Source: Microbacterium salitolerans
GTDB taxonomy: Bacteria > Actinomycetota > Actinomycetes > Actinomycetales > Microbacteriaceae
Direction of reading: 5' to 3'
Assembly: GCF_019720895.1 (NCBI RefSeq)
Contig: NZ_JAHKSH010000002.1
Span: forward strand, 62,001 to 126,000
DNA length: 64,000 nucleotides
The position numbers and the translations under genes were made by a program. The stretch's first letter is position 1; each line of letters starts with the position of its first letter. The notes beneath the pieces were generated by a model, which was not told where the DNA came from, searched no databases, and saw nothing but the letters and a program-made list of their open reading frames with translations. Shown one piece after another: positions 1 through 8,195 of the stretch.

Positions 1-585
1 ATCCGCTGTGCCCTGCGTGACGAGCTCGGGGGCGAGGTAGGCGATCGTGCCGAGGAGCTGCTGGCCCGTCGCCGTGTTCGCCGATGTCGCGCGAGCGAGC
101 CCGAAGTCGCCGATCTTGACGCGACCGTCTTCCGCCAGGAGCACGTTCTCCGGCTTCACATCGCGGTGGATGAAACCTGCTCGGTGCGCGGACGCGAGCC
201 CCGACAGGACCGCATGCATGACGGTGATCGTGCGCTGGAGCGAGAGTCGCGTCTGCTCGTTCAGCAGGTCGCGCAGCGTGACGCCCGGCAGATACTCCAT
301 CACGAGGTACGCGATGTCGTCGTCCTGGCCCTGGTCGAACACGCTGACCACGTGCGGGTCGCTCAGCCGGGCCGCGGCGCGGGCCTCCTGGATGAATCGG
401 CTCTGGAAACGGTCGTCATCGCTCAGGTGGTGGTGCATCACCTTGAGGGCGATGCGCCGCTCGAGCCGCAGATCGGTCGCGAGATACACGGTCGCCATGC
501 CGCCGCGCGCGATGCGGCCGCGCACTCGATATCTGCCGTCGACGAGCCGCCCGATGAGGGGATCAGCCTGAGGACGAGAAGACAC
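1..585 (-). CDS. Serine/threonine protein kinase, N-terminal part (cut by window edge)
   Basis: Hanks-type kinase that transfers ATP phosphate to Ser/Thr of target proteins at the membrane or in the cytoplasm. The visible 195 residues begin with GTG at 585 and contain the glycine loop (ARGGMATV, about residues 26-33), the ATP-binding lysine (K48), the catalytic loop HRDVKPEN, the DFG motif and the GT-x2-YLAPE activation-loop end. The C-terminal lobe and any PASTA or transmembrane part lie outside the window. A TAGACT box lies 6 bases before the GTG and there is no Shine-Dalgarno, so the mRNA is probably leaderless. Neighbours (Rv2175c-like protein and prenyl synthase) recall the pknL locus of Mycobacterium tuberculosis, so a PknL-like role is inferred. 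Confidence 0.93.
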   Translation of the reverse strand, partial: MSSRPQADPLIGRLVDGRYRVRGRIARGGMATVYLATDLRLERRIALKVMHHHLSDDDRFQSRFIQEARAAARLSDPHVVSVFDQGQDDDIAYLVMEYLPGVTLRDLLNEQTRLSLQRTITVMHAVLSGLASAHRAGFIHRDVKPENVLLAEDGRVKIGDFGLARATSANTATGQQLLGTIAYLAPELVTQGTAD

Positions 586-591
586 GCTCAG

Positions 592-597
592 AGTCTA
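592..597 (-). promoter_or_regulatory. -10 box of the kinase gene
   Basis: TAGACT followed by six bases and then the GTG start at 585. This spacing places the transcription start on the start codon. No clear -35 is seen. Confidence 0.55.
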
Positions 598-626
598 GAG
601 ATTCCACCCGAGAGGAGCCGGAAGGC

Positions 627-1877
627 TCACCCATGCTGCGCGAGCCAGCCGTAGGCCGCGACGCGCCAGCGGTCGTACCGATCGGGGAATGCCGAGATCT
701 GCACGGCCTGCGCAGCCGCGCCGAAGTCCATGTCCGCCCACCCCGAGAGGTCGAGCAGACCGTTCGTCGCGCCATCGGGAGCTCCGAGGAAGAAGGTGCG
801 CGTGGCGTAGTAGCGGTCGACGAGCTCATCGGGCTCGCCCCAGCCCGCGCTCGGGCGCTGCTGGAACAGCCCGAGCGAGTCGCGGTCGCCCCAGTCGAGG
901 TTGCGGATACTCGACTCGACCATGGCGGTCGCGAGGGCGATCGCGATGCCCCGGTCCGAGACTCCGAGCTCGCGTCCGACCTGGATGATGATGCGCGCAT
1001 TCTCGGCCTGCGGTGTGCTGAGAGCGGCCTGCAGGTCGTAGACCGGGCTGTCGTAGATCGACTCGGGCTCGTCGTCGTCCTCCTCCTGCTGAGGAGGACG
1101 CTGCACGATCAGCTCCTGTCCCGGGTAGATGATCGAGCCCGCGTCGAGCGAGTTGACGTCGAGCAGCTCGTCGACCGAGATGCCGTACGCGGCGGCGATC
1201 GACCAGAGGGTGTCGCCGGCCTCGACGGTGTGCGTCTTCTGCGACTGCGGATCGTCGGGGATGCCCGCGGGTCCCTCGCTCGGCGTGTCATCCGGACGGG
1301 ACGGCGCGGTCGAACCGGGGATCGTGAGCTTCTGTCCGGGGAAGATGATGGCGGACTCGCCGAGCTCGTTCGCCTCGATGAGCGAGGCGACGGAGACGCC
1401 GTATGTCTGCGCGATCGACCAGACGGTCTCTCCCGCCTCGACGGTGTGGGTGGATCCCTGCGGTGCCTGCTCGGGAGCGGGTGCGGGGGCCTTCGGCACG
1501 TCGGCGTTCAGACTCTGGCGCAGCACCAGCTCCTGCCCGGGGAAGATCGTGCTCGACCAGTTCAGATCATTCCACGTGAGGAGATCGATCGTTCGGAGCC
1601 CATGGCGGATCGCGATGCCCGTGATCGTGTCTCCGGATTCGACCGTGTAGAACGGTGACGTGCCAGAGGCGCCGGACGCGAGGCCAGCGGGAGGAGTTCT
1701 CTCCGCGGCCGCGCCGAGCGCGCGCGGTGACGTCTTCGACGCCCGCTCATGCAGCCGGTCGCGATCGCTCTTCGGCGACGACTCGGCGGCGACAGCGGGT
1801 GCCCCGCTGAGAACGAGGGCCATCGCGCCTGTCATGGCGACAGGAGCGACAGCGAGAGCACGGTTCTGACGGAGCAC
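627..1877 (-). CDS. Secreted peptidoglycan-binding protein with three LysM domains and a lysozyme-like C-terminal domain
   Basis: Likely exported cell-wall hydrolase or lytic transglycosylase. A signal peptide covers about residues 1-31 (basic start, hydrophobic core, APAVAA end). Three LysM repeats follow, each with a YTVESGDT/HTVEAG(E/D)T start and a (F/Y)PGQ(E/K)L end, at roughly residues 75-118, 145-190 and 218-262, joined by Pro/Ala linkers. The last 125 residues hold AMVESS, LGLFQQRPS and YG motifs typical of a lysozyme-like fold, with the Glu of AMVESS as probable catalytic acid. The GTG at 1877 was chosen over the ATG at 1952 because AGGGGG lies just before it and the signal peptide then starts correctly. 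The upstream region carries GTCAC-type direct repeats. Confidence 0.88.
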   Translation of the reverse strand: MLRQNRALAVAPVAMTGAMALVLSGAPAVAAESSPKSDRDRLHERASKTSPRALGAAAERTPPAGLASGASGTSPFYTVESGDTITGIAIRHGLRTIDLLTWNDLNWSSTIFPGQELVLRQSLNADVPKAPAPAPEQAPQGSTHTVEAGETVWSIAQTYGVSVASLIEANELGESAIIFPGQKLTIPGSTAPSRPDDTPSEGPAGIPDDPQSQKTHTVEAGDTLWSIAAAYGISVDELLDVNSLDAGSIIYPGQELIVQRPPQQEEDDDEPESIYDSPVYDLQAALSTPQAENARIIIQVGRELGVSDRGIAIALATAMVESSIRNLDWGDRDSLGLFQQRPSAGWGEPDELVDRYYATRTFFLGAPDGATNGLLDLSGWADMDFGAAAQAVQISAFPDRYDRWRVAAYGWLAQHG

Positions 1878-1920
1878 AGGTTCCCCCTTTGGGTCGACCG
1901 ACCACACACGTCGGCGGATT

Positions 1921-1958
1921 GTCACCGTGTCACGGATGGGTAACAGTGTCAACGGGTG
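1921..1958. promoter_or_regulatory. Imperfect 19-bp direct repeat between LysM gene and Rv2175c-like gene
   Basis: Two copies of GT(C/A)AC(C/A)GTGTCA(A)CGG start at 1921 and 1940, so the period is 19 bp. GTCAC boxes in front of wall hydrolases are reminiscent of MtrA response-regulator sites in actinobacteria, but the assignment is only a suggestion. Confidence 0.35.
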
Positions 1959-2026
1959 ATAACGCCTGGGGCGAATGTGGCATAAGTGATCCGTGTGACT
2001 CGGGCGCTCCGTGCGACAATCGACGC

Positions 2027-2380
2027 GTGAGTGATAGCGCGACTTCTCCGACCGAAACGATCGAATGGCTGACGCTTCCCGACGTCGGCGAACGCCTGGG
2101 GGAGACGCCGGGGCGTGTGCATCGTCTGATCGACGACCATGCGCTCATCGCCGTGCGCCGTGAGGGCGTGCGCGTCGTCCCCGCCGCGTTCGTCGACGGC
2201 GATCGTCCGCTCGCGTCGCTCCGCGGGACGGCGATCCTCCTCCAGGACGCGGGGTTCTCCGACGACGAGATCATCGACTGGCTCTTCACTGTCGACGATG
2301 AGCTCGGCAATCCTCCGATCGAGTCGCTGCTCGCCGGACGCAAGGCCGAGGTCCGTCGAGTCGCGCAGGCGCTCGCCTGA
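2027..2380 (+). CDS. Rv2175c-family DNA-binding protein
   Basis: Small 117-residue cytoplasmic protein with an N-terminal winged-helix or MerR-like region (LPDVGERLGETPGRVHRLI reads as helix-turn-helix, about residues 16-34) and a C-terminal domain in which FSDDEIIDWLF is recognisable. In M. tuberculosis, Rv2175c is a DNA-binding substrate of the kinase PknL. Here a kinase gene lies 1.4 kb away on the other strand, which supports the same pairing. The GTG at 2027 gives the family length; the ORF is open further upstream but that part has no family similarity. GACAAT lies 6 bases before the start, so a leaderless mRNA is possible. Confidence 0.85.
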   Translation: MSDSATSPTETIEWLTLPDVGERLGETPGRVHRLIDDHALIAVRREGVRVVPAAFVDGDRPLASLRGTAILLQDAGFSDDEIIDWLFTVDDELGNPPIESLLAGRKAEVRRVAQALA

Positions 2381-2405
2381 CCGGGGCCGGCTGTCGAGTC
2401 GGCTT

Positions 2406-3512
2406 TCAGGACGCGCGGCGGGTGGCCGCGGCGATGAGCGACCGCAGTTCGTCGGCGGCCACGGCGTCGAGGTCAGCGGCGTCGAGTGCGCTCCGCGCTC
2501 GGCGCGTCTGAACGTCGATGAACTGCTCTGCGCGGTCGAGCGCCCCCGACGCCCGCACAGTCCTCTGCATGCCGTCGATCTCGTCGTCTGAGAGGTCCGG
2601 CGCGCCGAGCCGCGCATCGAAGCTCGCCCGTGCCTCCGCATCCATGCCTTCGCGCGTGTATGCGACGAGCAGGGTGCGCTTGCCCTCGCGCAGGTCGTCG
2701 CCCGCGGGCTTGCCGGTCACGGAGGGATCCCCGAACACGCCGAGCACATCGTCGCGCAGCTGGAAGGCGAGCCCGAGCGGGTGACCGAGGTCGGCGAGCG
2801 CGGCGCGCCGTTCTGCGCTCGCGCCGCCGAGCGTGGCGCCGATGACGAGCGGCTGCTGCACGCTGTACCGGGCGGACTTGAGGATCGCGATTCTCAGGGC
2901 GCGATCGGCGTGGTGCTCGTCCGGGGTCGTCGGCCATGCGGCCTCCTCCGACACATCGAGGAACTGCCCCAGGATCACGTCTCGCCGCATTCGGGCGTAC
3001 TCGGCGCGCGTCTGCGAGATCGTCGCGTCGTCGTCGACCGCCGCCAGCGCCTGCTCGAAGAGATCGTCGCTCCAGCTGAGCAGCAGGTCGCCGAGGAGGA
3101 TCGCGCCCGAGCGCCCGAACTGCTCGCTGGAGCCGTGCCACTCGCTCTCGCGGTGCGTCGCCTCGAGAGCGCGCCAGCTTGCCGGTCGTCCGCGCCTGGT
3201 GTCGGAGTTGTCGACGATGTCGTCGTGTACGAGCGCCGCGGCCTGAAAGATCTCGAGAGCCGCGCCGAGATCCACCACGTGTGACGGAGCTGATCCCGGG
3301 TCCGCCGTGACGGCGCGCCATCCCCAGTACGCGAAGCGTGCGCGAAGACGCTTGCCGCCCTCGAGTGCGCGTGTCGCGTGATCGAGGAGCACATTCGCGA
3401 CGTCGTCGTCCGCCATGATCTCGGTGTCATCGCGCACCTCGCGTCGTCGAATCTCGACAAAGCTCGCCAGGCGCTCGGAGATGTCTGTGATGATGTCGTG
3501 AGGGGACGGCAC
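2406..3512 (-). CDS. Polyprenyl diphosphate synthase (IdsA/GrcC type, trans-isoprenyl)
   Basis: Condenses isopentenyl diphosphate with allylic diphosphates to make longer trans-prenyl chains for quinones, carotenoids or other isoprenoids. The 368-residue protein has the first Asp-rich motif DDIVDNSDTRRGRP near residue 98, a GDLLL segment, and the second Asp-rich motif QLRDDVLGVFGD near residue 256; these bind Mg and the diphosphates. Length fits the family. Start is GTG at 3512. The product chain length cannot be read with confidence. The adjacent Rv2175c-like and kinase genes mirror the idsA2 neighbourhood in mycobacteria. Confidence 0.92.
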   Translation of the reverse strand: MPSPHDIITDISERLASFVEIRRREVRDDTEIMADDDVANVLLDHATRALEGGKRLRARFAYWGWRAVTADPGSAPSHVVDLGAALEIFQAAALVHDDIVDNSDTRRGRPASWRALEATHRESEWHGSSEQFGRSGAILLGDLLLSWSDDLFEQALAAVDDDATISQTRAEYARMRRDVILGQFLDVSEEAAWPTTPDEHHADRALRIAILKSARYSVQQPLVIGATLGGASAERRAALADLGHPLGLAFQLRDDVLGVFGDPSVTGKPAGDDLREGKRTLLVAYTREGMDAEARASFDARLGAPDLSDDEIDGMQRTVRASGALDRAEQFIDVQTRRARSALDAADLDAVAADELRSLIAAATRRAS

Positions 3513-3513
3513 G

Positions 3514-3528
3514 CACCTAGCCTAGGTG
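3514..3528. promoter_or_regulatory. Perfect 15-bp palindrome between divergent genes
   Basis: CACCTAG-C-CTAGGTG, two perfect 7-base arms around one central base. It abuts the GTG of the prenyl synthase and lies 14 bp before the -10 box of the DUF3040 gene, a position where a bound repressor could block both. Its half sequence may also act as ribosome binding site for the prenyl synthase. Confidence 0.45.
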
Positions 3529-3541
3529 GACGCTCTGGCGA

Positions 3542-3563
3542 TAGAATGAAAGCCGACCTTTCA
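3542..3563 (+). promoter_or_regulatory. -10 box and small hairpin before DUF3040 gene
   Basis: TAGAAT at 3542-3547 is a good -10 box. It runs into TGAAAG-CCGAC-CTTTCA (3547-3563), a 6-bp hairpin at the 5' end of the predicted transcript. Confidence 0.5.
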
Positions 3564-3577
3564 CCCGAGGGGGACCA

Positions 3578-3967
3578 ATGCCACTCTCCGAGCAGGAGCA
3601 GCGACTTCTCGATGAGATGGAGCGCCAGCTCATGCACAACGACGCCGACGTCGTGCATACCGGTGCTGAGCGCACGTTCAGCTACCGCAACATGCTGATC
3701 GGCGCACTTCTCGTGCTTCTCGGCCTCGGTGCCGTCATCGCCGGCATCGCGCTCTGGAACATCGCCACCGTCGGAGGCGTCGTCGCCGGCGTCCTGGGCT
3801 TCGCCGCCATGGTCGGCGGTGTGATCCTGGCGCTCTCGCCGGGCAAGGGCCAGGATTCGACCGAGTCCGGGCCCGATCGCTCGCCTCGTTCGCCGCAGTC
3901 CACGCCGTCCAACGCGTCCTTCATCGACAAGATGAACGACCGGTGGGATCGCCGCCAGCAGGGCTGA
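3578..3967 (+). CDS. DUF3040 domain membrane protein
   Basis: Small 129-residue protein of an actinobacterial family of unknown function. The N-terminus carries the family signature LSEQEQRLLDEMERQL (residues 3-18), followed by two transmembrane helices (about 39-60 and 65-87) and a polar Ser/Pro-rich tail. GAGGGGGA stands 5 bases before the ATG. DUF3040 genes are commonly found just before mraZ in actinobacteria, as here, but no division role has been shown for this one. Membrane location is inferred from the helices. Confidence 0.88.
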   Translation: MPLSEQEQRLLDEMERQLMHNDADVVHTGAERTFSYRNMLIGALLVLLGLGAVIAGIALWNIATVGGVVAGVLGFAAMVGGVILALSPGKGQDSTESGPDRSPRSPQSTPSNASFIDKMNDRWDRRQQG

Positions 3968-3990
3968 TCCGCCGCATCCTCTTCGACAAC

Positions 3991-4010
3991 GCCGCTCCTT
4001 CGGGGGCGGC
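3991..4010 (+). terminator. Hairpin terminator after DUF3040 gene
   Basis: GCCGCTCC-TTC-GGGGGCGGC stem-loop (imperfect) followed by GCTTTCGTG. It separates the DUF3040 transcript from the mraZ leader. Confidence 0.6.
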
Positions 4011-4128
4011 GCTTTCGTGTGTCTCCACATCGCTCCACGGGTTTCGCCGCCGTGGCGCGACACGCCGTCGCGCAGGCGGGAGCTGACGGCACCCCTCCCG
4101 TTTCCTCCACTCCTCCGGACCTCAGTCG

Positions 4129-4156
4129 TTTCAAGGGGTCCGAGGTGTGCTATATC
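4129..4156 (+). promoter_or_regulatory. Candidate mraZ/dcw promoter
   Basis: TTTCAA (4129-4134) and TATATC (4151-4156) are separated by 16 bp, upstream of the MraZ repeat boxes. It is the most AT-rich stretch in this intergenic region. Confidence 0.4.
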
Positions 4157-4170
4157 GCGTCCTCGTGAAT

Positions 4171-4210
4171 TTGGGGGTGGTCGGTGGGGGAAAGTGGAGT
4201 AATGTGGGGG
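4171..4210 (+). promoter_or_regulatory. MraZ autoregulatory operator: phased TGGGG boxes
   Basis: GTGGGGG, GTGGAGT and GTGGGGG begin at 4184, 4194 and 4204, exactly 10 bp apart, with a further TTGGGGG at 4171. MraZ of Escherichia coli binds TGGGN direct repeats separated by 5 nt; the three boxes here (TGGGG, TGGAG, TGGGG) have that same 5-nt spacing. They lie between the candidate promoter and mraZ, which fits autorepression of the division operon. Confidence 0.75.
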
Positions 4211-4251
4211 CAACCTCACGGAAGGCCGATCACGGAGGGGGTGAATGGCCG

Positions 4252-4683
4252 ATGCTGCTGGGTACGCACACACCGAAGCTCGACGACAAAGGCCGTGTCA
4301 TCCTGCCGGCGAAGTTCCGCGAGGAGCTCGCGGGAGGCGTCGTCGTCACCCGCGGTCAAGAGCGGTGTCTCTACGTCTTCTCGACGTCGGAGTTCGAACA
4401 AGTGCACGAGCGCATCCGGCAGGCCCCCCTCAGCAACAAGCAGGCCCGCGACTTCATGCGCATGTTCCTCTCCGGCGCGAGCGCCGAGACGCCCGACGGA
4501 CAGAACCGCATCACACTGCCGCAGCACCTGCGCCAGTACGCGGGGCTGAACAAGGAGCTCGTGGTCACCGGTGTCGGCGCCCACGCCGAGATCTGGGATG
4601 CCGAGTCCTGGAACTCGTACCTGGCAGGCAACGAGGACGCATTCGCTGAGATGCAGGAGGAGGTGATCCCGGGACTGTTCTGA
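4252..4683 (+). CDS. mraZ: Transcriptional regulator MraZ
   Basis: Head gene of the dcw cluster. MraZ is a ring-forming, SpoVT/AbrB-like double-repeat protein that binds direct repeats upstream of its own gene and represses the division/cell-wall operon. The 143-residue product begins [22 protein letters not shown], the classic N-terminus, and the second repeat contains [18 protein letters not shown] (about residues 82-99). The ATG at 4252 was chosen over upstream in-frame starts because it gives the conserved N-terminus and GGAGGGGG precedes it. The operator boxes at 4171-4210 are just upstream. Confidence 0.97.
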   Translation: MLLGTHTPKLDDKGRVILPAKFREELAGGVVVTRGQERCLYVFSTSEFEQVHERIRQAPLSNKQARDFMRMFLSGASAETPDGQNRITLPQHLRQYAGLNKELVVTGVGAHAEIWDAESWNSYLAGNEDAFAEMQEEVIPGLF

Positions 4684-4794
4684 GCCGGCGGCTGTGACTC
4701 CCAGCCGCGACCCTGTCGTCACTTCCCCGGTGACAGGTCGCGCGGATGGGGATCAGAGCCTCCGGGCCCATCCCAGAAGCAACCCGGACACATC

Positions 4795-5745
4795 ATGAGC
4801 ATCCGCGACATCCACATCCCCGTCCTGCTCGAGCGCTGCCTCGAGCTCATCGGCCCTGCCCTCGAGAGGGAGGGCTCCGTATACGTCGACGGCACGCTCG
4901 GCATGGGCGGACACGCGGAGGCGTTCCTCGAGCGCTTCCCGGGCGCCCGCCTGGTCGGGTTGGACAGGGATCCGCAGGCGCTTCGGATCGCAGGCGAGCG
5001 GCTCGCCCCCTTCGCAGACCGCGTCTCGCTCGTGCACACGGTGTACGACGGGATCCTCGGTGCGCTGGACGAGGCGGGGGCCGAGCGCGCGGACGGTGTG
5101 CTGTACGACCTGGGCGTCTCATCGCTGCAGCTCGACGAGGCGGATCGCGGCTTCGCGTACGCGCAGGACGCCCCCCTCGACATGCGGATGAACCCGACGG
5201 AGGGCATGACCGCCGCCGACGTCGTCGCGACGTACGGCGAGGGCGACCTGCGACGGATCTTCGAGCGCTTCGGCGAGGAGAAGCTCGCGGGGCGATACGC
5301 GCGGGCGATCCTCGAGGCCAGGAAGACCACGCCGCTCACACGCTCGGGTGAGCTCGTCGACGTCCTCCAGAAGGCGACTCCGGCAGCTCTCAAGAACGCC
5401 GGTCATCCCGCGAAGCGGGTGTTCCAGGCGCTCCGCATCGAGGTGAACGGCGAGCTGGCGGCGCTCGAGCGCGCGATTCCCGCGGCGCTGGCATCGCTCG
5501 CCGTCGGGGGACGCCTCGTCGTCCTCAGCTACCAGTCCCTCGAGGACCGGTTCGTCAAGCGCCTGTTCGCCGAGGCGACGCGCTCGACAGCACCTGCCGG
5601 GCTGCCGGTCGAGCTGCCAGAGCACCAGCCGCGCTTCCGGCTCCTCGTCCGCGGCGCCGAGCAGGCGTCGCCGGAGGAAGCCGACCGCAATCCCCGCGCC
5701 AAGCCCGTGCGCCTGCGCGCGATCGAGAGAGTGAAGGAGGACTGA
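4795..5745 (+). CDS. rsmH: 16S rRNA (cytosine(1402)-N4)-methyltransferase RsmH
   Basis: Methylates N4 of C1402 in the 16S rRNA decoding site using S-adenosylmethionine. At 316 residues it has normal length. It starts with the conserved [13 protein letters not shown], followed by the SAM-binding [14 protein letters not shown] (about residues 32-45), [10 protein letters not shown], the [17 protein letters not shown] segment (about 104-120) and [12 protein letters not shown]. The C-terminus [14 protein letters not shown] is also typical. It follows mraZ by 111 bp and overlaps ftsL by one base (TGATG), so translation is probably coupled. Confidence 0.97.
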   Translation: MSIRDIHIPVLLERCLELIGPALEREGSVYVDGTLGMGGHAEAFLERFPGARLVGLDRDPQALRIAGERLAPFADRVSLVHTVYDGILGALDEAGAERADGVLYDLGVSSLQLDEADRGFAYAQDAPLDMRMNPTEGMTAADVVATYGEGDLRRIFERFGEEKLAGRYARAILEARKTTPLTRSGELVDVLQKATPAALKNAGHPAKRVFQALRIEVNGELAALERAIPAALASLAVGGRLVVLSYQSLEDRFVKRLFAEATRSTAPAGLPVELPEHQPRFRLLVRGAEQASPEEADRNPRAKPVRLRAIERVKED

Positions 5746-6323
5746 TGAGCATCGCCGAGGTCGATCCGCTTCTTCCCTTCGACGAGCCTGCGCGCCGCCC
5801 AGAGCGGCAGCGCGATCTCCGTCCCGTCGCGGCACCGCGCCGACGACGTCGGCCGCGCCTCGCGTACGCGCTCGTCGCCGTGGCCGGCGCCGCTCTCATC
5901 GCCTCCGCGCAGCTCGGGCTCTCGATCCTCACCGCCCAGAGCTCCTATGAGCTCGCGGCGCTCGAGCACGAGCAGCAGCAGCTGACGCTCGACCGCCAGG
6001 AGCTCTCCGATGAGGTCGCGGGACTCGCCTCGCCGCAGTATCTCGCCGCCAACGCGTCGGCGCTCGGCATGGTCATCGATTCGTCACCGAGCTATCTGCG
6101 TCTGAGCGACGCGAAGATCACCGGATCCGGCGAACCGGCGAGCGCGCAGTCGACCGTGAACGTGGGGGCCGGGAACGCGGCGTCGAACGCTCTCATCGCC
6201 GACACGCCGCTGATCACCGACCGAGAGGCGACCATCGGGGGATCCTCAGGGGAGAGCGTGCCTGACGATGTCCCGGTCGCTCCGCCCATCGAAGACGGCC
6301 TCCCGATCCCCTCCACCCACTGA
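5745..6323 (+). CDS. ftsL: FtsL-like septum protein
   Basis: Small bitopic division protein expected to form a complex with FtsQ and to activate FtsWI. The 192-residue product has a basic cytoplasmic N-terminus, one transmembrane helix (about residues 42-65, LAYALVAVAGAALIASAQLG) and a periplasmic coiled-coil stretch rich in Gln/Glu/Leu (EHEQQQLTLDRQELSDEV, about 77-94), then a long low-complexity tail ending in Pro. Sequence conservation of FtsL is low, so the call rests mainly on topology and position between rsmH and ftsI. The tail of about 80 residues is longer than in most homologues. Confidence 0.8.
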   Translation: MSIAEVDPLLPFDEPARRPERQRDLRPVAAPRRRRRPRLAYALVAVAGAALIASAQLGLSILTAQSSYELAALEHEQQQLTLDRQELSDEVAGLASPQYLAANASALGMVIDSSPSYLRLSDAKITGSGEPASAQSTVNVGAGNAASNALIADTPLITDREATIGGSSGESVPDDVPVAPPIEDGLPIPSTH

Positions 6324-6370
6324 CACGACCAGTCACCGAGACGACGAACAGCCCCGAGACGAGGAACGCG

Positions 6371-8164
6371 ATGAACGCGAGGGCGAGCCGGACGGCGAGA
6401 CGCCGCACGAGTGTGGCGGCGGTCATCATCCTCATCGTGCTCCTCGCGTTCGTCGCGCGGCTGTTCGACATCCAGGTCGTCCGGGCGCAGGAGCACATCG
6501 ACGACTCGCTCCGCGTAGGCGGTTTCGTGGGATCGAACGAGCTGTTCGGCGTGCGCGGGTCGATCATCGATGCCGACGGCCAGGTGCTGGCCAGCAGCAC
6601 GCTGCGGTACGACGTCGCCGTGGATCCTGCTCTCGCCGATGACGTCACGCGCATCGACGAGGGCGGGGACGAGTACGTCGAGTCGTGGGGTCACCTCGCG
6701 GAGCGGATCGGCGAGATCGTCGACTTGCCGGGATCCGAGATCGAGCAGATCGCGGACGAGGCCCTCGAGGCGAACCCCGACGCGCGCTGGGCGTCGCTCA
6801 AGAAGGGCCTCTCGACCGAGCAGTACCGCGAGCTCATCGACCTCGACGCGCCGATGCTGACGTTCGAGCCGCAGAAGTCGCGCGCGTATCCCAACGGCGC
6901 CGTCGGCGGAAATCTCGTGGGCTTCACCAGCAGTGACGACACGCCCCTCGCCGGCTACGAGATGCTCGAGGACGCCTGCCTCGAGTCGACCGATGGCAGC
7001 GTCTCGTACCAGACGTCGGGAGACGGCGGCGTGCGGATCCCCGGCACGACCCAGGAGACGCCGGCCGTCGACGGCGGCACGCTCCAGCTGACGATCGACA
7101 CCGACCTCAGCTGGTATCTCCTTCAGATGCTGAAGGAGGAGGTCGAGACGCAGCAGGCGAAGTCGGGGTCGATCATGGTCGCCGACGCGAAGACGGGGGC
7201 GGTGAAGGCCGCCGTCGACTATCCGACGCTCGACCCGAACGACCCGGGGGCGGCCGACGAGGAGAACCGAGGATCCCGTGTGTTCACGACCTCGTTCGAG
7301 CCTGGTTCGACCTTCAAGGCGATCACGACCGCGACCGTCCTCGATCAGGGCGCCGCGACGACGATGACCCCCGTGACGGCGGCCTCGTACGAGGAGTTCC
7401 CGAACGGAGCGCGCGTCGGCGACTCACACGACCACCCGCAGTACACCTACACGCTCACCGGTGCCATGATCGACTCGTCCAACGTGGCGCTGTCGAAGCT
7501 GGGCGACCTCGTGACGGAGGACACGCGTCACGACTACCTCGAGAAGTTCGGCGTGGGGACGAAGACCCCGATCGACTTCACGGGCGAGCAGCCGGGTGTG
7601 CTCCATCCGACTGACGCGTGGGACAGCCAGACCCACTACACGACGACGTTCGGCCAGGCCTTCACCGTGACGATGCCGCAGGTCGTGAGCGCGTACCAGA
7701 CGCTCGCGAACGGGGGAGTGCGCGCGCCGCTCCACATCGTCGAAGACTGCACGAGCGCCGACGGCAAGGTGACGGCGCCTGATCTGCCGGACGACGAGCG
7801 CGTCATCGGCGAGCAGGCCGCGAACGACACGGTCTCCGTGCTCGAGAACGTCGCGAACGAGGGGTCCGTCTCCGAGCTGATCCAGGTCCCGGGCTACCGC
7901 ATCGCGGCGAAGACGGGCACGGCGCAGAAGACCGACGGCAACGGCAACTACAAGTCCGGCATCTACTTCACGAGCCTCGTGGGCATGGCGCCCGCTGAGG
8001 ACCCCCAGTACATCGTCATGGTCACCCTCGACGAGCCGCGTAGAGTAACCTCGTCGTCGGCGACCGCCCCGGCATTCCAGAAGGCGATGACCCAGGTCTT
8101 GAAGACCTACCGCGTCCAGCCTTCTGACGAGCCGTACGAGCCGCTCCCCAAGTTCGCGGAATGA
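6371..8164 (+). CDS. ftsI: Septal peptidoglycan transpeptidase (class B PBP) FtsI/PbpB
   Basis: Cross-links septal peptidoglycan in partnership with FtsW. One N-terminal membrane anchor (about residues 15-35) is followed by the pedestal domain and the transpeptidase domain. The three active-site motifs are present: STFK (S313-K316, nucleophile), SSN (369-371) and KTG (514-516). Length 597 matches the family. GAGG lies before the ATG at 6371. There is a 47-bp gap after ftsL. In many actinobacteria murE follows; here murF follows directly after 31 bp. Confidence 0.97.
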   Translation: MNARASRTARRRTSVAAVIILIVLLAFVARLFDIQVVRAQEHIDDSLRVGGFVGSNELFGVRGSIIDADGQVLASSTLRYDVAVDPALADDVTRIDEGGDEYVESWGHLAERIGEIVDLPGSEIEQIADEALEANPDARWASLKKGLSTEQYRELIDLDAPMLTFEPQKSRAYPNGAVGGNLVGFTSSDDTPLAGYEMLEDACLESTDGSVSYQTSGDGGVRIPGTTQETPAVDGGTLQLTIDTDLSWYLLQMLKEEVETQQAKSGSIMVADAKTGAVKAAVDYPTLDPNDPGAADEENRGSRVFTTSFEPGSTFKAITTATVLDQGAATTMTPVTAASYEEFPNGARVGDSHDHPQYTYTLTGAMIDSSNVALSKLGDLVTEDTRHDYLEKFGVGTKTPIDFTGEQPGVLHPTDAWDSQTHYTTTFGQAFTVTMPQVVSAYQTLANGGVRAPLHIVEDCTSADGKVTAPDLPDDERVIGEQAANDTVSVLENVANEGSVSELIQVPGYRIAAKTGTAQKTDGNGNYKSGIYFTSLVGMAPAEDPQYIVMVTLDEPRRVTSSSATAPAFQKAMTQVLKTYRVQPSDEPYEPLPKFAE

Positions 8165-8195
8165 CGCGCGTCTCGCGCGAAGGATCCTCACACCT

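Noticed and set aside
1878-1952. Upstream ATG start for the LysM protein
   Set aside because: It would put 25 residues before a good signal peptide, and a strong ribosome site stands before the GTG at 1877.
4147-4251. Upstream start of mraZ
   Set aside because: The extra residues would be encoded by the operator boxes; the MraZ family N-terminus begins at 4252.
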